A stretch of 64,000 nt of DNA, taken from assembly GCA_963621965.1 (NCBI GenBank), contig CAVFGN010000006.1, positions 1 to 64,000 on the forward strand, given 5' to 3'. The notes under the pieces are model-generated. The model saw only the letters and a list, made by a program, of their open reading frames with translations. It did no database searches and was not told where the DNA came from. Shown here piece by piece: positions 54,960 to 63,579 of this stretch (within the stretch, counting starts at the first letter, position 1; each line of letters starts with the position of its first letter). The translations under genes were made by a program, and so were the position numbers. The DNA is from JAEELC01 sp963621965 (lineage in GTDB: Bacteria; Bacillota_I; Bacilli_A; Acholeplasmatales; Anaeroplasmataceae).

Positions 54960-55849
54960 TGAAGAAAGTGATTGCAATTGTAGGACCTACTGCTATTGGT
55001 AAAACTAAAATATCTATAGAGGTCGCAAAACATTATAATTTAGATATTATTAGCGCCGATAGTGTAGCTGTATATAAAAAATTAGATATTGGTAGTGCTA
55101 AACCGACAAGAGAAGAAATGTGTGGTGTAAAGCATTATTTGCTTGATCTACTAGAACCAGCAGAACAATATTCTGTAGATACTTTTCAAAAGAGTACTAG
55201 AAGTATAATTGAGCATAATAATCCTATTATTATAGCGGGTGGAACAGGACTCTATGTTCAATCTGTTTTGTTTGATTATGAATTTTCAAGCAAAAAAAGA
55301 GACACAAACTTTGAAGAAAATTACAAAAGTTTGTCAAATACTGAATTATATAATATGTTAGTTGAAAGAGATAAACAGGCAGCATCTAAGATTCATCCTA
55401 ATAATAGAAAAAGAGTTTTAAGAGCACTTGAGGTTTTCTATGATACTAATAAATCAATTTCAAGTTTTGATGGAAAGAAAAATAAAGTGTATGATTCATA
55501 TATAATTTATTTGAATGTAGATTCTAGAGATGTATTGTACGATAGAATCAATAAACGTGTTGATCTTATGATTCAAAATGGACTAGTCGAAGAGGTCAAG
55601 AATTTATATAATGAAGGTATTATGCCTAACGCAATTGGCTACAAAGAACTAATTCCATATTTTAAAGGTGAAATTAGTTTGGACTTAGCAATTGATGAAA
55701 TTAAAAAGAATAGTAGACACTTGGCTAAAAGACAAATGACTTGGTTTAAAAATCAAATGGATACTCATTTCTATAGTGTAGATTTAGATAATGTTAACAA
55801 TACTTTAAGTCAAATTTATAAAGATCTAGATGAATTTTTATGGGAGTAA
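54959..55849 (+). CDS. miaA: tRNA dimethylallyltransferase
   Basis: A 296-residue MiaA that adds a dimethylallyl group to A37 of tRNAs reading UNN codons; MiaB then methylthiolates it. The P-loop reads GPTAIGKTK, with Ile where Ser is usual (GPTASGKT). It is followed by ISADSVAVYKKLDIGSAKP, HYLLDLLEP, AGGTGLYVQSVLF and KRQMTWFKNQ. Positions after mutS-mutL are conserved in Bacilli. Confidence 0.95.
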   Translation: MKKVIAIVGPTAIGKTKISIEVAKHYNLDIISADSVAVYKKLDIGSAKPTREEMCGVKHYLLDLLEPAEQYSVDTFQKSTRSIIEHNNPIIIAGGTGLYVQSVLFDYEFSSKKRDTNFEENYKSLSNTELYNMLVERDKQAASKIHPNNRKRVLRALEVFYDTNKSISSFDGKKNKVYDSYIIYLNVDSRDVLYDRINKRVDLMIQNGLVEEVKNLYNEGIMPNAIGYKELIPYFKGEISLDLAIDEIKKNSRHLAKRQMTWFKNQMDTHFYSVDLDNVNNTLSQIYKDLDEFLWE

Positions 55850-55851
55850 CT

Positions 55852-56352
55852 ATGAGAATATATTTAATAGGATTACCTGGTAGTGGTAAAACTACTGTAG
55901 GAAAAGAGTTAGCTAAAAATTTGAAATATGATTTCCTGGATTTAGATAAAGAAATAGTTAACAGAGAAAATATGTCTATTGATGAAATGTTTAATGTTTC
56001 TGAATCTTACTTTAGGGATAAAGAAACTGAGACTTTAAAATCAACTCTTAATTTAAAAGATACTGTTATTTCGTGCGGTGGTGGAATTGTTGAAAGAGAT
56101 ATAAATAAAACTTTTATGGACGGAATTGTTGTATATCTAGACTCCCCACTTCAAGAAATTGAATTTCGCTTGAAAAATGATGCGACAAGTCGACCTGTGT
56201 CAAAAAAAATGAACATCTACGAATTATTTAATAGACGCGGGCAAAAATACGAGGATTTTAAAACTTTTAAAGTTTCAAGTAAAATCGTAAGTGATACAGT
56301 TAAACAAATTAAAAGAGGTTTAAAGAAATATGAAAAGAATTTTAGTGATTAA
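55852..56352 (+). CDS. aroK: Shikimate kinase
   Basis: A 166-residue P-loop kinase that phosphorylates shikimate at the 3-hydroxyl. It has GLPGSGKTTVGK (residues 7-18), DLDKEIVNRE, ESYFRDKETETL, CGGGIVERD and a lid arginine near TSRPVSKK. The ATG at 55852 follows GGGAG; an in-frame ATG at 55840 lies inside the miaA end. It overlaps aroQ by 23 bases. Only two shikimate-pathway genes are present here. Confidence 0.9.
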   Translation: MRIYLIGLPGSGKTTVGKELAKNLKYDFLDLDKEIVNRENMSIDEMFNVSESYFRDKETETLKSTLNLKDTVISCGGGIVERDINKTFMDGIVVYLDSPLQEIEFRLKNDATSRPVSKKMNIYELFNRRGQKYEDFKTFKVSSKIVSDTVKQIKRGLKKYEKNFSD

Positions 56353-56749
56353 TGGACCAAATTTAAATATGTTAGGTAAACGCCCTCAAGAACATTATGG
56401 CTCCAAAACGCTTGATGAAATCAATGATATGATGATTAAATTTGACAAGAATTTTAATCTTTTATTCTTTCAATCAAATCATGAGGGCGCAATAATTGAT
56501 AGAATTCAAGAAAATGATTATGATGCAATTATTATTAACCCAGGCGCTTATACACATACTTCGGTAGCAATCCATGATGCACTTGAAATTGTTGATAAAT
56601 TGATTGTTGAAGTACATTTATCTGATGTATTTAATAGAGATGATTTTAGAAAAATTGATTTTATTAAACCTGTAGCTAGTACTTGTATCACAGGGCTTCA
56701 TGAGTACTCATACATAGAAGCTTTAAAATATTTACAAAAAAATCTATAA
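56330..56749 (+). CDS. aroQ: Type II 3-dehydroquinate dehydratase
   Basis: A 139-residue type II dehydroquinase that converts 3-dehydroquinate to 3-dehydroshikimate. Diagnostic motifs are INGPNLNMLGKRPQEHYG (catalytic Arg and Tyr), SNHEGAIIDRIQ, IINPGAYTHTSVAI and EVHLSDV. It starts inside the end of aroK with AGAGG upstream. The efp promoter lies over its last codons. Confidence 0.93.
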   Translation: MKRILVINGPNLNMLGKRPQEHYGSKTLDEINDMMIKFDKNFNLLFFQSNHEGAIIDRIQENDYDAIIINPGAYTHTSVAIHDALEIVDKLIVEVHLSDVFNRDDFRKIDFIKPVASTCITGLHEYSYIEALKYLQKNL

Positions 56750-56759
56750 GTGATATAAT
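56731..56759 (+). promoter_or_regulatory. Predicted promoter of efp
   Basis: TTTACA (56731-56736), a 17-base spacer and TATAAT (56754-56759), beginning inside the aroQ coding region and 32 bases before the efp ATG. Confidence 0.65.
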
Positions 56760-56790
56760 ATTTGACGTATAAATTTTAAGGAGAAAAAAT

Positions 56791-57348
56791 ATGATTAACG
56801 TTAATGATTTAAAAAATGGCGTTGTTATTGAATACGATGGCAACTTAATGAAAATTATGGAATTCCAACATGTTCTACAAAATAAAGTAGCTTATGTTAG
56901 AGTTAAAATGAAAAATGTAAGAACTGGTTCTATTATGGAAACAGCTTTAAAGGGTTCTGATTCAAAGTTTAAACTTTGCTTCATCGATCGTAAACCTATG
57001 CAATATATCTATTCTACAGGTGATGCATATGCATTCATGGATCAAGAAACATACGAGCAAATCGAAATCCCTGCTCAACGTCTTGAATGGGAAAAGAACT
57101 TCTTACAAGAAGGTATGGAAGTTTCTGTAGAATTCTATGGTGAAGAAATTTTAACTGTTGAATTACCAGATAAGGTAACTGCAAAAGTAGTTGAAACTAC
57201 TCCAGCTGTTAAGGGCGATACTAAGACTAACGCAATGAAAGATGCTTATCTTGAATCAGGCTTCTTAGTAAAAGTTCCTATGTTTATTGAACAAGAAGAA
57301 GAAATCATTGTTTCTACAATTGACGGAAAATACGTTTCAAGAGCTTAA
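56791..57348 (+). CDS. efp: Translation elongation factor P
   Basis: A 185-residue three-domain EF-P that relieves ribosome stalling at polyproline. It starts MINVNDLKNG and has KNVRTGSIMETALKG, MDQETYEQIEIP and the C-terminal YLESGFLVKVPMFIEQEEEI. The tip loop that normally reads HVKPGKGAAFVR, with the modified Lys, reads HVLQNKVAYVR here: one residue shorter, no PGKG, a lysine still present. AAGGAG precedes the ATG, with a consensus promoter. The divergent loop suggests a different or absent modification. Confidence 0.95.
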   Translation: MINVNDLKNGVVIEYDGNLMKIMEFQHVLQNKVAYVRVKMKNVRTGSIMETALKGSDSKFKLCFIDRKPMQYIYSTGDAYAFMDQETYEQIEIPAQRLEWEKNFLQEGMEVSVEFYGEEILTVELPDKVTAKVVETTPAVKGDTKTNAMKDAYLESGFLVKVPMFIEQEEEIIVSTIDGKYVSRA

Positions 57349-57454
57349 TATTAAGGCGATAAATTTAAAATTAAAGGAGTTGAATTTCTTTTAGTATTTG
57401 TTAAAACTAATTCGCTTATTTAAAATAGTTTTAACCATACTATAATGAACTAAA

Positions 57455-58870
57455 TTGGATCATTTACCGGAACCGACCTCGATGCTTGATTTTAGTACTA
57501 TTAGTACTATACTTCAAGTGAACCCAGGTCTATTAACAATTATTATTATATTTATTATATTCTCAGCTTTTTTCTCAATGAGTGAAACAGCGCTTAACTC
57601 TATATCAGAGGCTAAAGTTAAAACACTTATTGAAAACCGAGTGACTGGCAGTAGAAAAACACTTTATTGTATTGAAAATTATGATAGAACACTAACCACA
57701 ATTCTTGTAGGTAACAATATCGTAAATACAGCTATGTCAGTTTTAGCGGTTACATTTTTTGCGGATATATTTACAACTTTATCTAACGACCAAATATCTT
57801 TAGTAGCAACAATTGTAATGACTATTACACTTCTTATCTTTGGTGAAATTTTACCTAAAACAATTGGTAAGAAGTGGCATGATAAAATTGCATTACTCGT
57901 TGCGCCTATTATTTGGGCAATAAGTTATATTTTATATCCTATTGTTATTCCTTTTAGATTACTTCAAAAACTTGTAACAGGTAAAGCTAAAGATACTCAA
58001 AATGGTGTTGATGAGTCAGAACTTGGTTCTATTCTTGATACAATGGAAGAAGAAGGCTCAATTGAAAGTGATGAGCGTGAGATGATTAAAAATGTGTTTG
58101 ATTTAAACGATCAAACAGTTGAAGATATAATGGTACCTCGTATCGATATGGTAGCTTTAGACGTTACTTCTAGTATCGAAGAGGCTGAACAATTATTCTT
58201 TAAGTCAGCTTTCTCACGTGTTCCTGTTTATGAAGACGATAAAGATCACATTGTAGGTATTTTATACGAAAGAGATTTTTATTCAGCTTTACTTAAAAAT
58301 AAGGATAACGTTGATATTAAGAATATCATGCGTAAACCTAAGTTTGTAAATAAAACTTTAACTGTCGATAAATTAATTCGTGAATTACAAATTTCAAAAG
58401 TACATATGGCCATTGTAAGTGGTGAATATAATGATACACTAGGACTTGTTACAATGGAGGATGCACTCGAGGAATTAGTTGGTGAAATATACGATGAACA
58501 TGACGAAGGATCAATAAAGAATACATTTATTCATCCAATTGAGGAAAATGTGTATATTGTTGATGGTGATTGCGGTGTTGATGAGTTATTCGATGAATTA
58601 AACATCGGAGATTGTCCTGATCAATCAAAAGTTTCATCATGGATTTTTGAATCCCACGATGATCTTCCTAAGGTAGGGGATACAACTATTTATATCGCTT
58701 CTTATACTAAGGAAGATGAAGAGGGCAATTATAAAGATTTTGCAAAAAAACTAACATTCGAAATTGTTCGTATGCGTGAAAGACGTGTTGAAAAAGTTAA
58801 ATTAACCTTAAGCGATGCGACTGAAGAAGAAGTTTTAGAATACAAAGAAAATAATGAAGATTCAGACTAG
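57455..58870 (+). CDS. CNNM/CorC-family membrane protein with CBS domains
   Basis: A ~471-residue HlyC/CorC family protein, linked to magnesium efflux and ion homeostasis. It has a DUF21 (CNNM) membrane domain (FSAFFSMSETALNSISEAKV, ILVGNNIVNTAMS, FGEILPKTIGKK), the segment GSILDTMEEEGSIESDEREMI, a CBS pair (VPRIDMVALDV, GLVTMEDALEELVGEIYDE) and a C-terminal CorC_HlyC domain. The start is unclear: TTG at 57455 lies only 8 bases after a TATAAT (57441-57446), and the first ATG (57482) has no ribosome binding site. A terminator overlaps the 3' end. Confidence 0.88.
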   Translation: MDHLPEPTSMLDFSTISTILQVNPGLLTIIIIFIIFSAFFSMSETALNSISEAKVKTLIENRVTGSRKTLYCIENYDRTLTTILVGNNIVNTAMSVLAVTFFADIFTTLSNDQISLVATIVMTITLLIFGEILPKTIGKKWHDKIALLVAPIIWAISYILYPIVIPFRLLQKLVTGKAKDTQNGVDESELGSILDTMEEEGSIESDEREMIKNVFDLNDQTVEDIMVPRIDMVALDVTSSIEEAEQLFFKSAFSRVPVYEDDKDHIVGILYERDFYSALLKNKDNVDIKNIMRKPKFVNKTLTVDKLIRELQISKVHMAIVSGEYNDTLGLVTMEDALEELVGEIYDEHDEGSIKNTFIHPIEENVYIVDGDCGVDELFDELNIGDCPDQSKVSSWIFESHDDLPKVGDTTIYIASYTKEDEEGNYKDFAKKLTFEIVRMRERRVEKVKLTLSDATEEEVLEYKENNEDSD

Positions 58871-58886
58871 TCTGAGTCTTCTTTTT
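58856..58886 (+). terminator. Terminator overlapping the stop codon of the CorC gene
   Basis: GAAGATTCAGA (58856-58866) pairs with TCTGAGTCTTC (58871-58881) with one wobble and a CTAG loop, followed by T5. The TAG stop is in the loop, and the next gene's SD follows within 10 bases. Confidence 0.88.
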
Positions 58887-58900
58887 AAAAGGAGAATTAT

Positions 58901-59362
58901 ATGAGTTATGATCACTGTCCATTATGTAAATCTAAAAAATTATTTTTTATAAATCCTTTTGAGGCTCGTAATAAACTTAAATCTTTATTAACAACAAGTA
59001 ATTTATATGATTTACCAGATGATATTAGAGCAATGGTTAGTAGACTTGATTTAGATAAGGATATAAGTGAAGAAGAAGCTAACTTTTATGAGATTCATGG
59101 TAATAAAGTAATATGCGAGAATTGTTCACTCACATTCTATGAAAATGATGATGTGAGTATTCTTGAAGAAAAGAACGCAAAAGAAGTATCTAGAGAAGAA
59201 TACATTGAGCACTTACGTGATTTGACTGATGACGAATCTTTTATAGAATTTGTAATTAACAAGACAAAAACTATTCCTGCTTATTATTTAGAAACATTAG
59301 ACATTCTAGTAAATGAATATAATGAAGCCTTTAATATAAAAAAAGAAACATTGGTTAACTAA
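58901..59362 (+). CDS. Zinc-ribbon protein of unknown function
   Basis: A 153-residue protein with two CxxC pairs, CPLC at residues 6-9 and CENC near residue 68, which could bind one zinc ion as a split ribbon. The part between them (INPFEARNKLKSLLTTSNLYDLPDDIRAMV) is helical, and the C-terminal half is acidic and helical. I cannot name a family. It has an AAGGAG site just after the CorC terminator, so it may depend on readthrough or on its own promoter. Confidence 0.65.
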   Translation: MSYDHCPLCKSKKLFFINPFEARNKLKSLLTTSNLYDLPDDIRAMVSRLDLDKDISEEEANFYEIHGNKVICENCSLTFYENDDVSILEEKNAKEVSREEYIEHLRDLTDDESFIEFVINKTKTIPAYYLETLDILVNEYNEAFNIKKETLVN

Positions 59363-59518
59363 AATAAATTTTAATTAATCATTAAATCTAAGTATATTTT
59401 CTTTTATATTTAATTTTTTACAAAAAAATACGGCGAATTATAGTCTAAATATCGCAAAATTCCTCGTGTTTTGGGTTTATTTATCACAAAATTTCATAAT
59501 ATAAGTAAAAATAGAAAA

Positions 59519-59548
59519 CACTCCATATAATTTATGAGGTGTTTTTTT
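59519..59548 (+). promoter_or_regulatory. Terminator-like hairpin containing the recQ ribosome binding site
   Basis: ACACTCCAT (59519-59527) pairs with ATGAGGTGT (59534-59542) through A-T/C-G pairs with one wobble and one mismatch. T7 follows and the recQ ATG is at 59549. The 3' arm holds the AGGTG binding site. The interval from 59363 to 59518 is AT-rich with no gene seen. Confidence 0.45.
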
Positions 59549-61078
59549 ATGGATAAATATCAAATTTTATATAATTATTTTAATTACTCTACATTCCGTG
59601 ATGGTCAAGAAGAAATCATAGATTCTATTATAAGTAAAAAGAATACATTTGCTATTCTCTCTACAGGTGGAGGTAAGAGCATTTGTTTCCAAGTGCCAGC
59701 TTTGTATTTTTCCGGTATTACACTTGTAATATCTCCTTTAATTAGTCTTATGGAAGATCAAGTTAGAAATTTAGTTAAGAAAAATATAAGTGCTGCCTAT
59801 ATAAACTCTAGTTTAGATAAATTTAAACAACAAGAAATCTTAAATGATTTAAAAGACTACAAGATTAAGATACTGTATATTGCGCCCGAAAAACTAAAAA
59901 ATGAATCTTTTTTGAACCTTTTGCTTACACTAAATATTTCACAAATTGTATTAGATGAAGCTCACTCATTATCACTATACGGACATGACTTTAGACCCGA
60001 CTATAAAGATGTTAGTATACTATTTAATAAACTCGAAAGCAAACCTGTTATTTCTTTGTTTAGTGCAACCGCAAGTTTTTCTGTTGTTGAAGATATAAGA
60101 AAAATACTTAAAATAGAATTGAATATATTTAAATTTGGCTTTGATAGAAAGAATTTGTTTTATTCTAAAATTGAAACGAGTGATAAACTTGCTAAAATTG
60201 TAAAATTACTTAAAGAAAACGAAGGTAAATCGATTATTATTTATGCATTAACTCGAAGAACATGCGAAAACGTCTTTAACAGTCTAAAGGGCTTAGGATT
60301 TAATGTAGCCCTTTATCACGCACTTTTAAGTGATCAAGAAAAGAAGATGTATAACGAAATGTTTTTAACAGATAAAGCTAAAATAATGATTGCGACTAAC
60401 GCATATGGCATGGGAATAGATAAACCTGATATTCGTCTTGTGATAAACTTAGGATTTCCTATGAGTTTAGAAGACTTATCTCAACAACAAGGCAGATGTT
60501 CTAGAGATAACGAAAAAGGTAAATGTGTTTTGATTTATAATATGAAAGACGTATGGGCTAATAGATTTTTTATAAATAAAGTAGATGAAAATATTAATTT
60601 AACTAAAGAAGAAAAAAAGATTGTAAAGAAGACTAAAGAAGAAAAACTTGAAGAAGTCTTAGGTTACGCAAGAACAAAAAGATGTCTACATGAATATATA
60701 GTCTCTCACTTTGGTGAACTTTTTAAAAACAATTGCAACAATTGTTCAAATTGTATTTCAAAAACAAAAACTAAAGACTATATCTTTGAAGCAAGACTTA
60801 TCATTGATACGATTAAAGCAACAAAAGAGGCCTACGGAACTAATATGATTGCAAAAATTCTAACTGGTAGCAAAGATACAAAGATAAAAGAGAGAGGATA
60901 CTATAAGCTTAAAACATATAATAAATTATTATTAAATGTAAACGAGGTAAAGGATGTAATTATAAATTTAGTAGAGGAAGGCTATATTGATAAAACATTT
61001 GATGAATATCCTATATTAAAATTAAATGATAAAAGTGATAAAATATATTCATTAGAAAAATTTATTGTGAGGATCTGA
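59549..61078 (+). CDS. recQ: RecQ-family ATP-dependent DNA helicase
   Basis: A 509-residue superfamily 2 helicase that unwinds recombination and replication intermediates 3'-5'. Motifs: STGGGKSICFQ (I), VISPLISLMEDQ (Ia), LDEAHSLSLYGHDFRPDY (II and the RecQ aromatic-loop region), LFSATAS (III), and QQQGRCSRD for motif VI (usually QEIGRAGRD). A zinc-binding region has Cys in KRCLHEY and NCNNCSNC. The HRDC domain is absent. The ATG at 59549 follows AGGTG; an in-frame ATG at 59534 is inside the hairpin. It ends in TGA. Confidence 0.92.
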   Translation: MDKYQILYNYFNYSTFRDGQEEIIDSIISKKNTFAILSTGGGKSICFQVPALYFSGITLVISPLISLMEDQVRNLVKKNISAAYINSSLDKFKQQEILNDLKDYKIKILYIAPEKLKNESFLNLLLTLNISQIVLDEAHSLSLYGHDFRPDYKDVSILFNKLESKPVISLFSATASFSVVEDIRKILKIELNIFKFGFDRKNLFYSKIETSDKLAKIVKLLKENEGKSIIIYALTRRTCENVFNSLKGLGFNVALYHALLSDQEKKMYNEMFLTDKAKIMIATNAYGMGIDKPDIRLVINLGFPMSLEDLSQQQGRCSRDNEKGKCVLIYNMKDVWANRFFINKVDENINLTKEEKKIVKKTKEEKLEEVLGYARTKRCLHEYIVSHFGELFKNNCNNCSNCISKTKTKDYIFEARLIIDTIKATKEAYGTNMIAKILTGSKDTKIKERGYYKLKTYNKLLLNVNEVKDVIINLVEEGYIDKTFDEYPILKLNDKSDKIYSLEKFIVRI

Positions 61079-61084
61079 TTTTTT

Positions 61085-61522
61085 ATGAAAAAATTTATAT
61101 CATTTTTGTGATTTCTTTTTCTTGATTTTTATTTCTATTACTTTGGAAATTCTAAGTGAGTTTGGTTCGCCTTTTATTATATTTTTTTAGCTTATGCATT
61201 TTGCATAATTCTATATGTTATTGCAATAACTATAAAGAAGTCTAGAATGAATAAAATTTATAAGACGAAAAATGATGATATTAAACATGAAAAAAAACTT
61301 TGAAAAATTCGATGAAGAAACAAAAGATGGCAAAATTATTGATAGATATACAGATATAATAAAAGGTAATATTGTCTATTTTTTAGAAGTAATGGATTAT
61401 AAAACTAACAAATCGTTAGTAGCAAAGAATATCAAAGTACACATATAGGAATGTATATAGGTATTAAAATAGGCTTTAAGAAAGAAAAATTCTTTAAATA
61501 TAATGTAAAAATGGTGAATTAA
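61085..61522 (+). pseudogene. Decayed gene for a small membrane protein
   Basis: Three pieces of one protein can be joined. Frame A from the ATG at 61085 reads MKKFISFL, a TGA, FLFLDFYFYYFGNSK, a second TGA, then VWFAFYYIFLAYAFCIILYV and a basic stretch: two helices. Near 61287 the reading moves to frame B (KNFEKFDEETKDGKIIDR to KVHI, stop at 61446), and from 61448 back to frame A (GMYIGIKIGF to stop at 61522). Both in-frame TGAs fall where Trp would fit. The 53-codon frame B piece (61287-61448) could also be expressed alone. No family recognised. Confidence 0.55.
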
Positions 61523-61589
61523 TGTATTTAGATATCATATTCTTAAAAAAATAAAGTATAATAGATAAGTAAAAAAGTGAGGGACTTTT

Positions 61590-62855
61590 ATGAGATATTG
61601 TTTAGTAAACGCGACTATCATAACAGGCATTAAAAATGATAAACCTTTTATTGGTAGTATTATAATAAATGATGGAAAAATTGAACGTATTATAAAAGGT
61701 ACTTGTCAAGATAAGATAAAGAAAATTGACTGTACATCGAAATTTATAATGCCAGGTTTAATTAATGCACACCTACATTTACCCGGAAGTGGTAAACCAT
61801 CAAAAAGTCCTGCTACTAAAGAAAAAGTAGATAAACTTTTAGGTAACCCATTAACTAGAGTAATTGTAAAAAAACTTTGTAAGTCTTATGCAAAACTTGA
61901 ACTTAAAGGTGGATGTACTACTATTAGAACAGTTGGAGGACTTGAACATTTCGATTCCTCTATTAGAGATTCGTTGAGAAACTGCGGACCTAGAATGCTT
62001 GTAAGTGATTACGCAATCACCGTTAACAAAGGACATATGGCTGGAACTGTCGCAAAAGTTTGTTCGTCAACTAAGGAATTTGATGAGGCTATTGATGATT
62101 TAAAGAAACATAATGTTGATTTAATCAAACTTATGATTACTGGTGGTGTGCTTGATGCTGAAAAAGTTGGTGAACCTGGAGTTCTTAGAATGACTGATGA
62201 AGAGGTTTTATATTGTACTACAAAGGCACATGAATTAGGATTAAAAGTTGCGGCTCACGTTGAATCTCCTGAAGGTGTAAAGGTAGCTTTAAGAAACAAC
62301 GTAGATACTATTGAACATGGTGCAAAACCAGACGATGAAATTCTTGCTTTATTTAAAGAAAAAAATGCTAGTTTAGTTTGTACTATCTCTCCTGCTTATC
62401 CTTCTACTAAATTAGATCCAAGCGTATTAAATTTAAATGAAATGTATAAAATTAATGCGACTGTCGTAAATGATGGTATTGTTGAATGTGCCAAAGCTTG
62501 TATTAATGAAAATATAGAAGTTGGTCTTGGTAATGACTGTCCTTGTACTCTTGTAACGCATTATGATTTTTATCGTGAGCTTATTTATGCACATAAATTC
62601 TTAAATGTTTCAACACTTGACACAATTAATATGGCAACACTAGTAAATGCTAAAATTCTTGGAATTGATGATATTACAGGATCAATTGAAGAAGGTAAAG
62701 ATGCGGATATGTTAATCTTAGACAATAATCCTATTAGTGATTTAAAGAATATTGGTGAGGATAAAACAGTCATTTATAAGGGAAAAATGAAAAAGATGAA
62801 AGTAAAAAAATATCCTTTTGTTGAAGAACATTTAAACTTATTACTTGAGGATTAG
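61590..62855 (+). CDS. Imidazolonepropionase-like amidohydrolase, substrate unknown
   Basis: A 421-residue metal-dependent amidohydrolase of the COG1228 type. Metal and catalytic segments: NAHLHLPGSGKP (His61, His63), DLIKLMITGGVLD with the likely carboxylated Lys, VAAHVESPEGV, DTIEHGAK and GLGNDCPCTL (late Asp). The C-terminus has SIEEGKDADMLILDNNPI. Related family members act as prolidases, N-acyl-amino-acid deacylases or on cyclic imides; nothing local selects one. It is followed after one base by the thioesterase gene, so they share a transcript. GAGGGAC precedes the ATG. Confidence 0.8.
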   Translation: MRYCLVNATIITGIKNDKPFIGSIIINDGKIERIIKGTCQDKIKKIDCTSKFIMPGLINAHLHLPGSGKPSKSPATKEKVDKLLGNPLTRVIVKKLCKSYAKLELKGGCTTIRTVGGLEHFDSSIRDSLRNCGPRMLVSDYAITVNKGHMAGTVAKVCSSTKEFDEAIDDLKKHNVDLIKLMITGGVLDAEKVGEPGVLRMTDEEVLYCTTKAHELGLKVAAHVESPEGVKVALRNNVDTIEHGAKPDDEILALFKEKNASLVCTISPAYPSTKLDPSVLNLNEMYKINATVVNDGIVECAKACINENIEVGLGNDCPCTLVTHYDFYRELIYAHKFLNVSTLDTINMATLVNAKILGIDDITGSIEEGKDADMLILDNNPISDLKNIGEDKTVIYKGKMKKMKVKKYPFVEEHLNLLLED

Positions 62856-62856
62856 T

Positions 62857-63579
62857 ATGTTTAAGGAAAAATTTACTTTTAAAAATTGTGACTTTTCATT
62901 TCAAGATAAAATAAAACCACAATCAATTCTTGAAGCCTGCGAAGAAATTGCCGGACGTGATGCTTTAGACTCTGGAAATGGGTATAAGGATTTAATGAAT
63001 AGAAATCTTGCATGGGTCGTTGTGCGTACTAAAGTTGAAATAATTAAAGACTTAGAAAATGGTCTAGACGCTTATATTGAAACATATTCAAATCCACCGG
63101 GTAGAATTGATTTTGATCGTAATTATATTATTAAAAATCTTCAAGGCGAAACATGTGTAAAAGCTATATCAAAGTGGATAATAATTAATTACAACACACG
63201 TCGAATTGAAAGAGCTAGTGAGGTTAAATTCCCTAGTGAGAAAATATCTGATGTTAAAGTAATTAATGACTTAAAAAGAGTTAACTTTGATGATACAAAT
63301 CTAAAATTTAATAAGAATGTGCAAGTTAGTCTTAATGATTTAGATCATAACGGACACATGAATAATTGTAGATATATGGAATTTATCTATAATACTTTTG
63401 ATTTCAACGAGAAAAGACACTTGTATTCTTTTGAATGCGAATATGTTAAAGAAGTAAAATATGGTGAAAAAATAACTATAAAATATGATGATAGCTATAG
63501 TCACTATAAAATATATAATTCAAACAATGAATTATCATTTGTTTGTCTAATAGATTGGAGTAAACATGAAAACAATTAA
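62857..63579 (+). CDS. Acyl-ACP thioesterase (FatA/FatB-like)
   Basis: A 240-residue double hot-dog thioesterase that hydrolyses acyl-ACP to end fatty-acid synthesis. The N-terminal hot-dog has QSILEACEEIAGRDALDSG and NLAWVVVRTKVEI. The second repeat has the catalytic signature DLDHNGHMNNCRYMEF, with Asn and His in NGHMNNCRY. The ATG at 62857 is next to the upstream stop; GAGG lies before it. It overlaps the aminopeptidase gene by 14 bases. Bacterial acyl-ACP thioesterases of this type are common in gut Firmicutes. Confidence 0.85.
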   Translation: MFKEKFTFKNCDFSFQDKIKPQSILEACEEIAGRDALDSGNGYKDLMNRNLAWVVVRTKVEIIKDLENGLDAYIETYSNPPGRIDFDRNYIIKNLQGETCVKAISKWIIINYNTRRIERASEVKFPSEKISDVKVINDLKRVNFDDTNLKFNKNVQVSLNDLDHNGHMNNCRYMEFIYNTFDFNEKRHLYSFECEYVKEVKYGEKITIKYDDSYSHYKIYNSNNELSFVCLIDWSKHENN

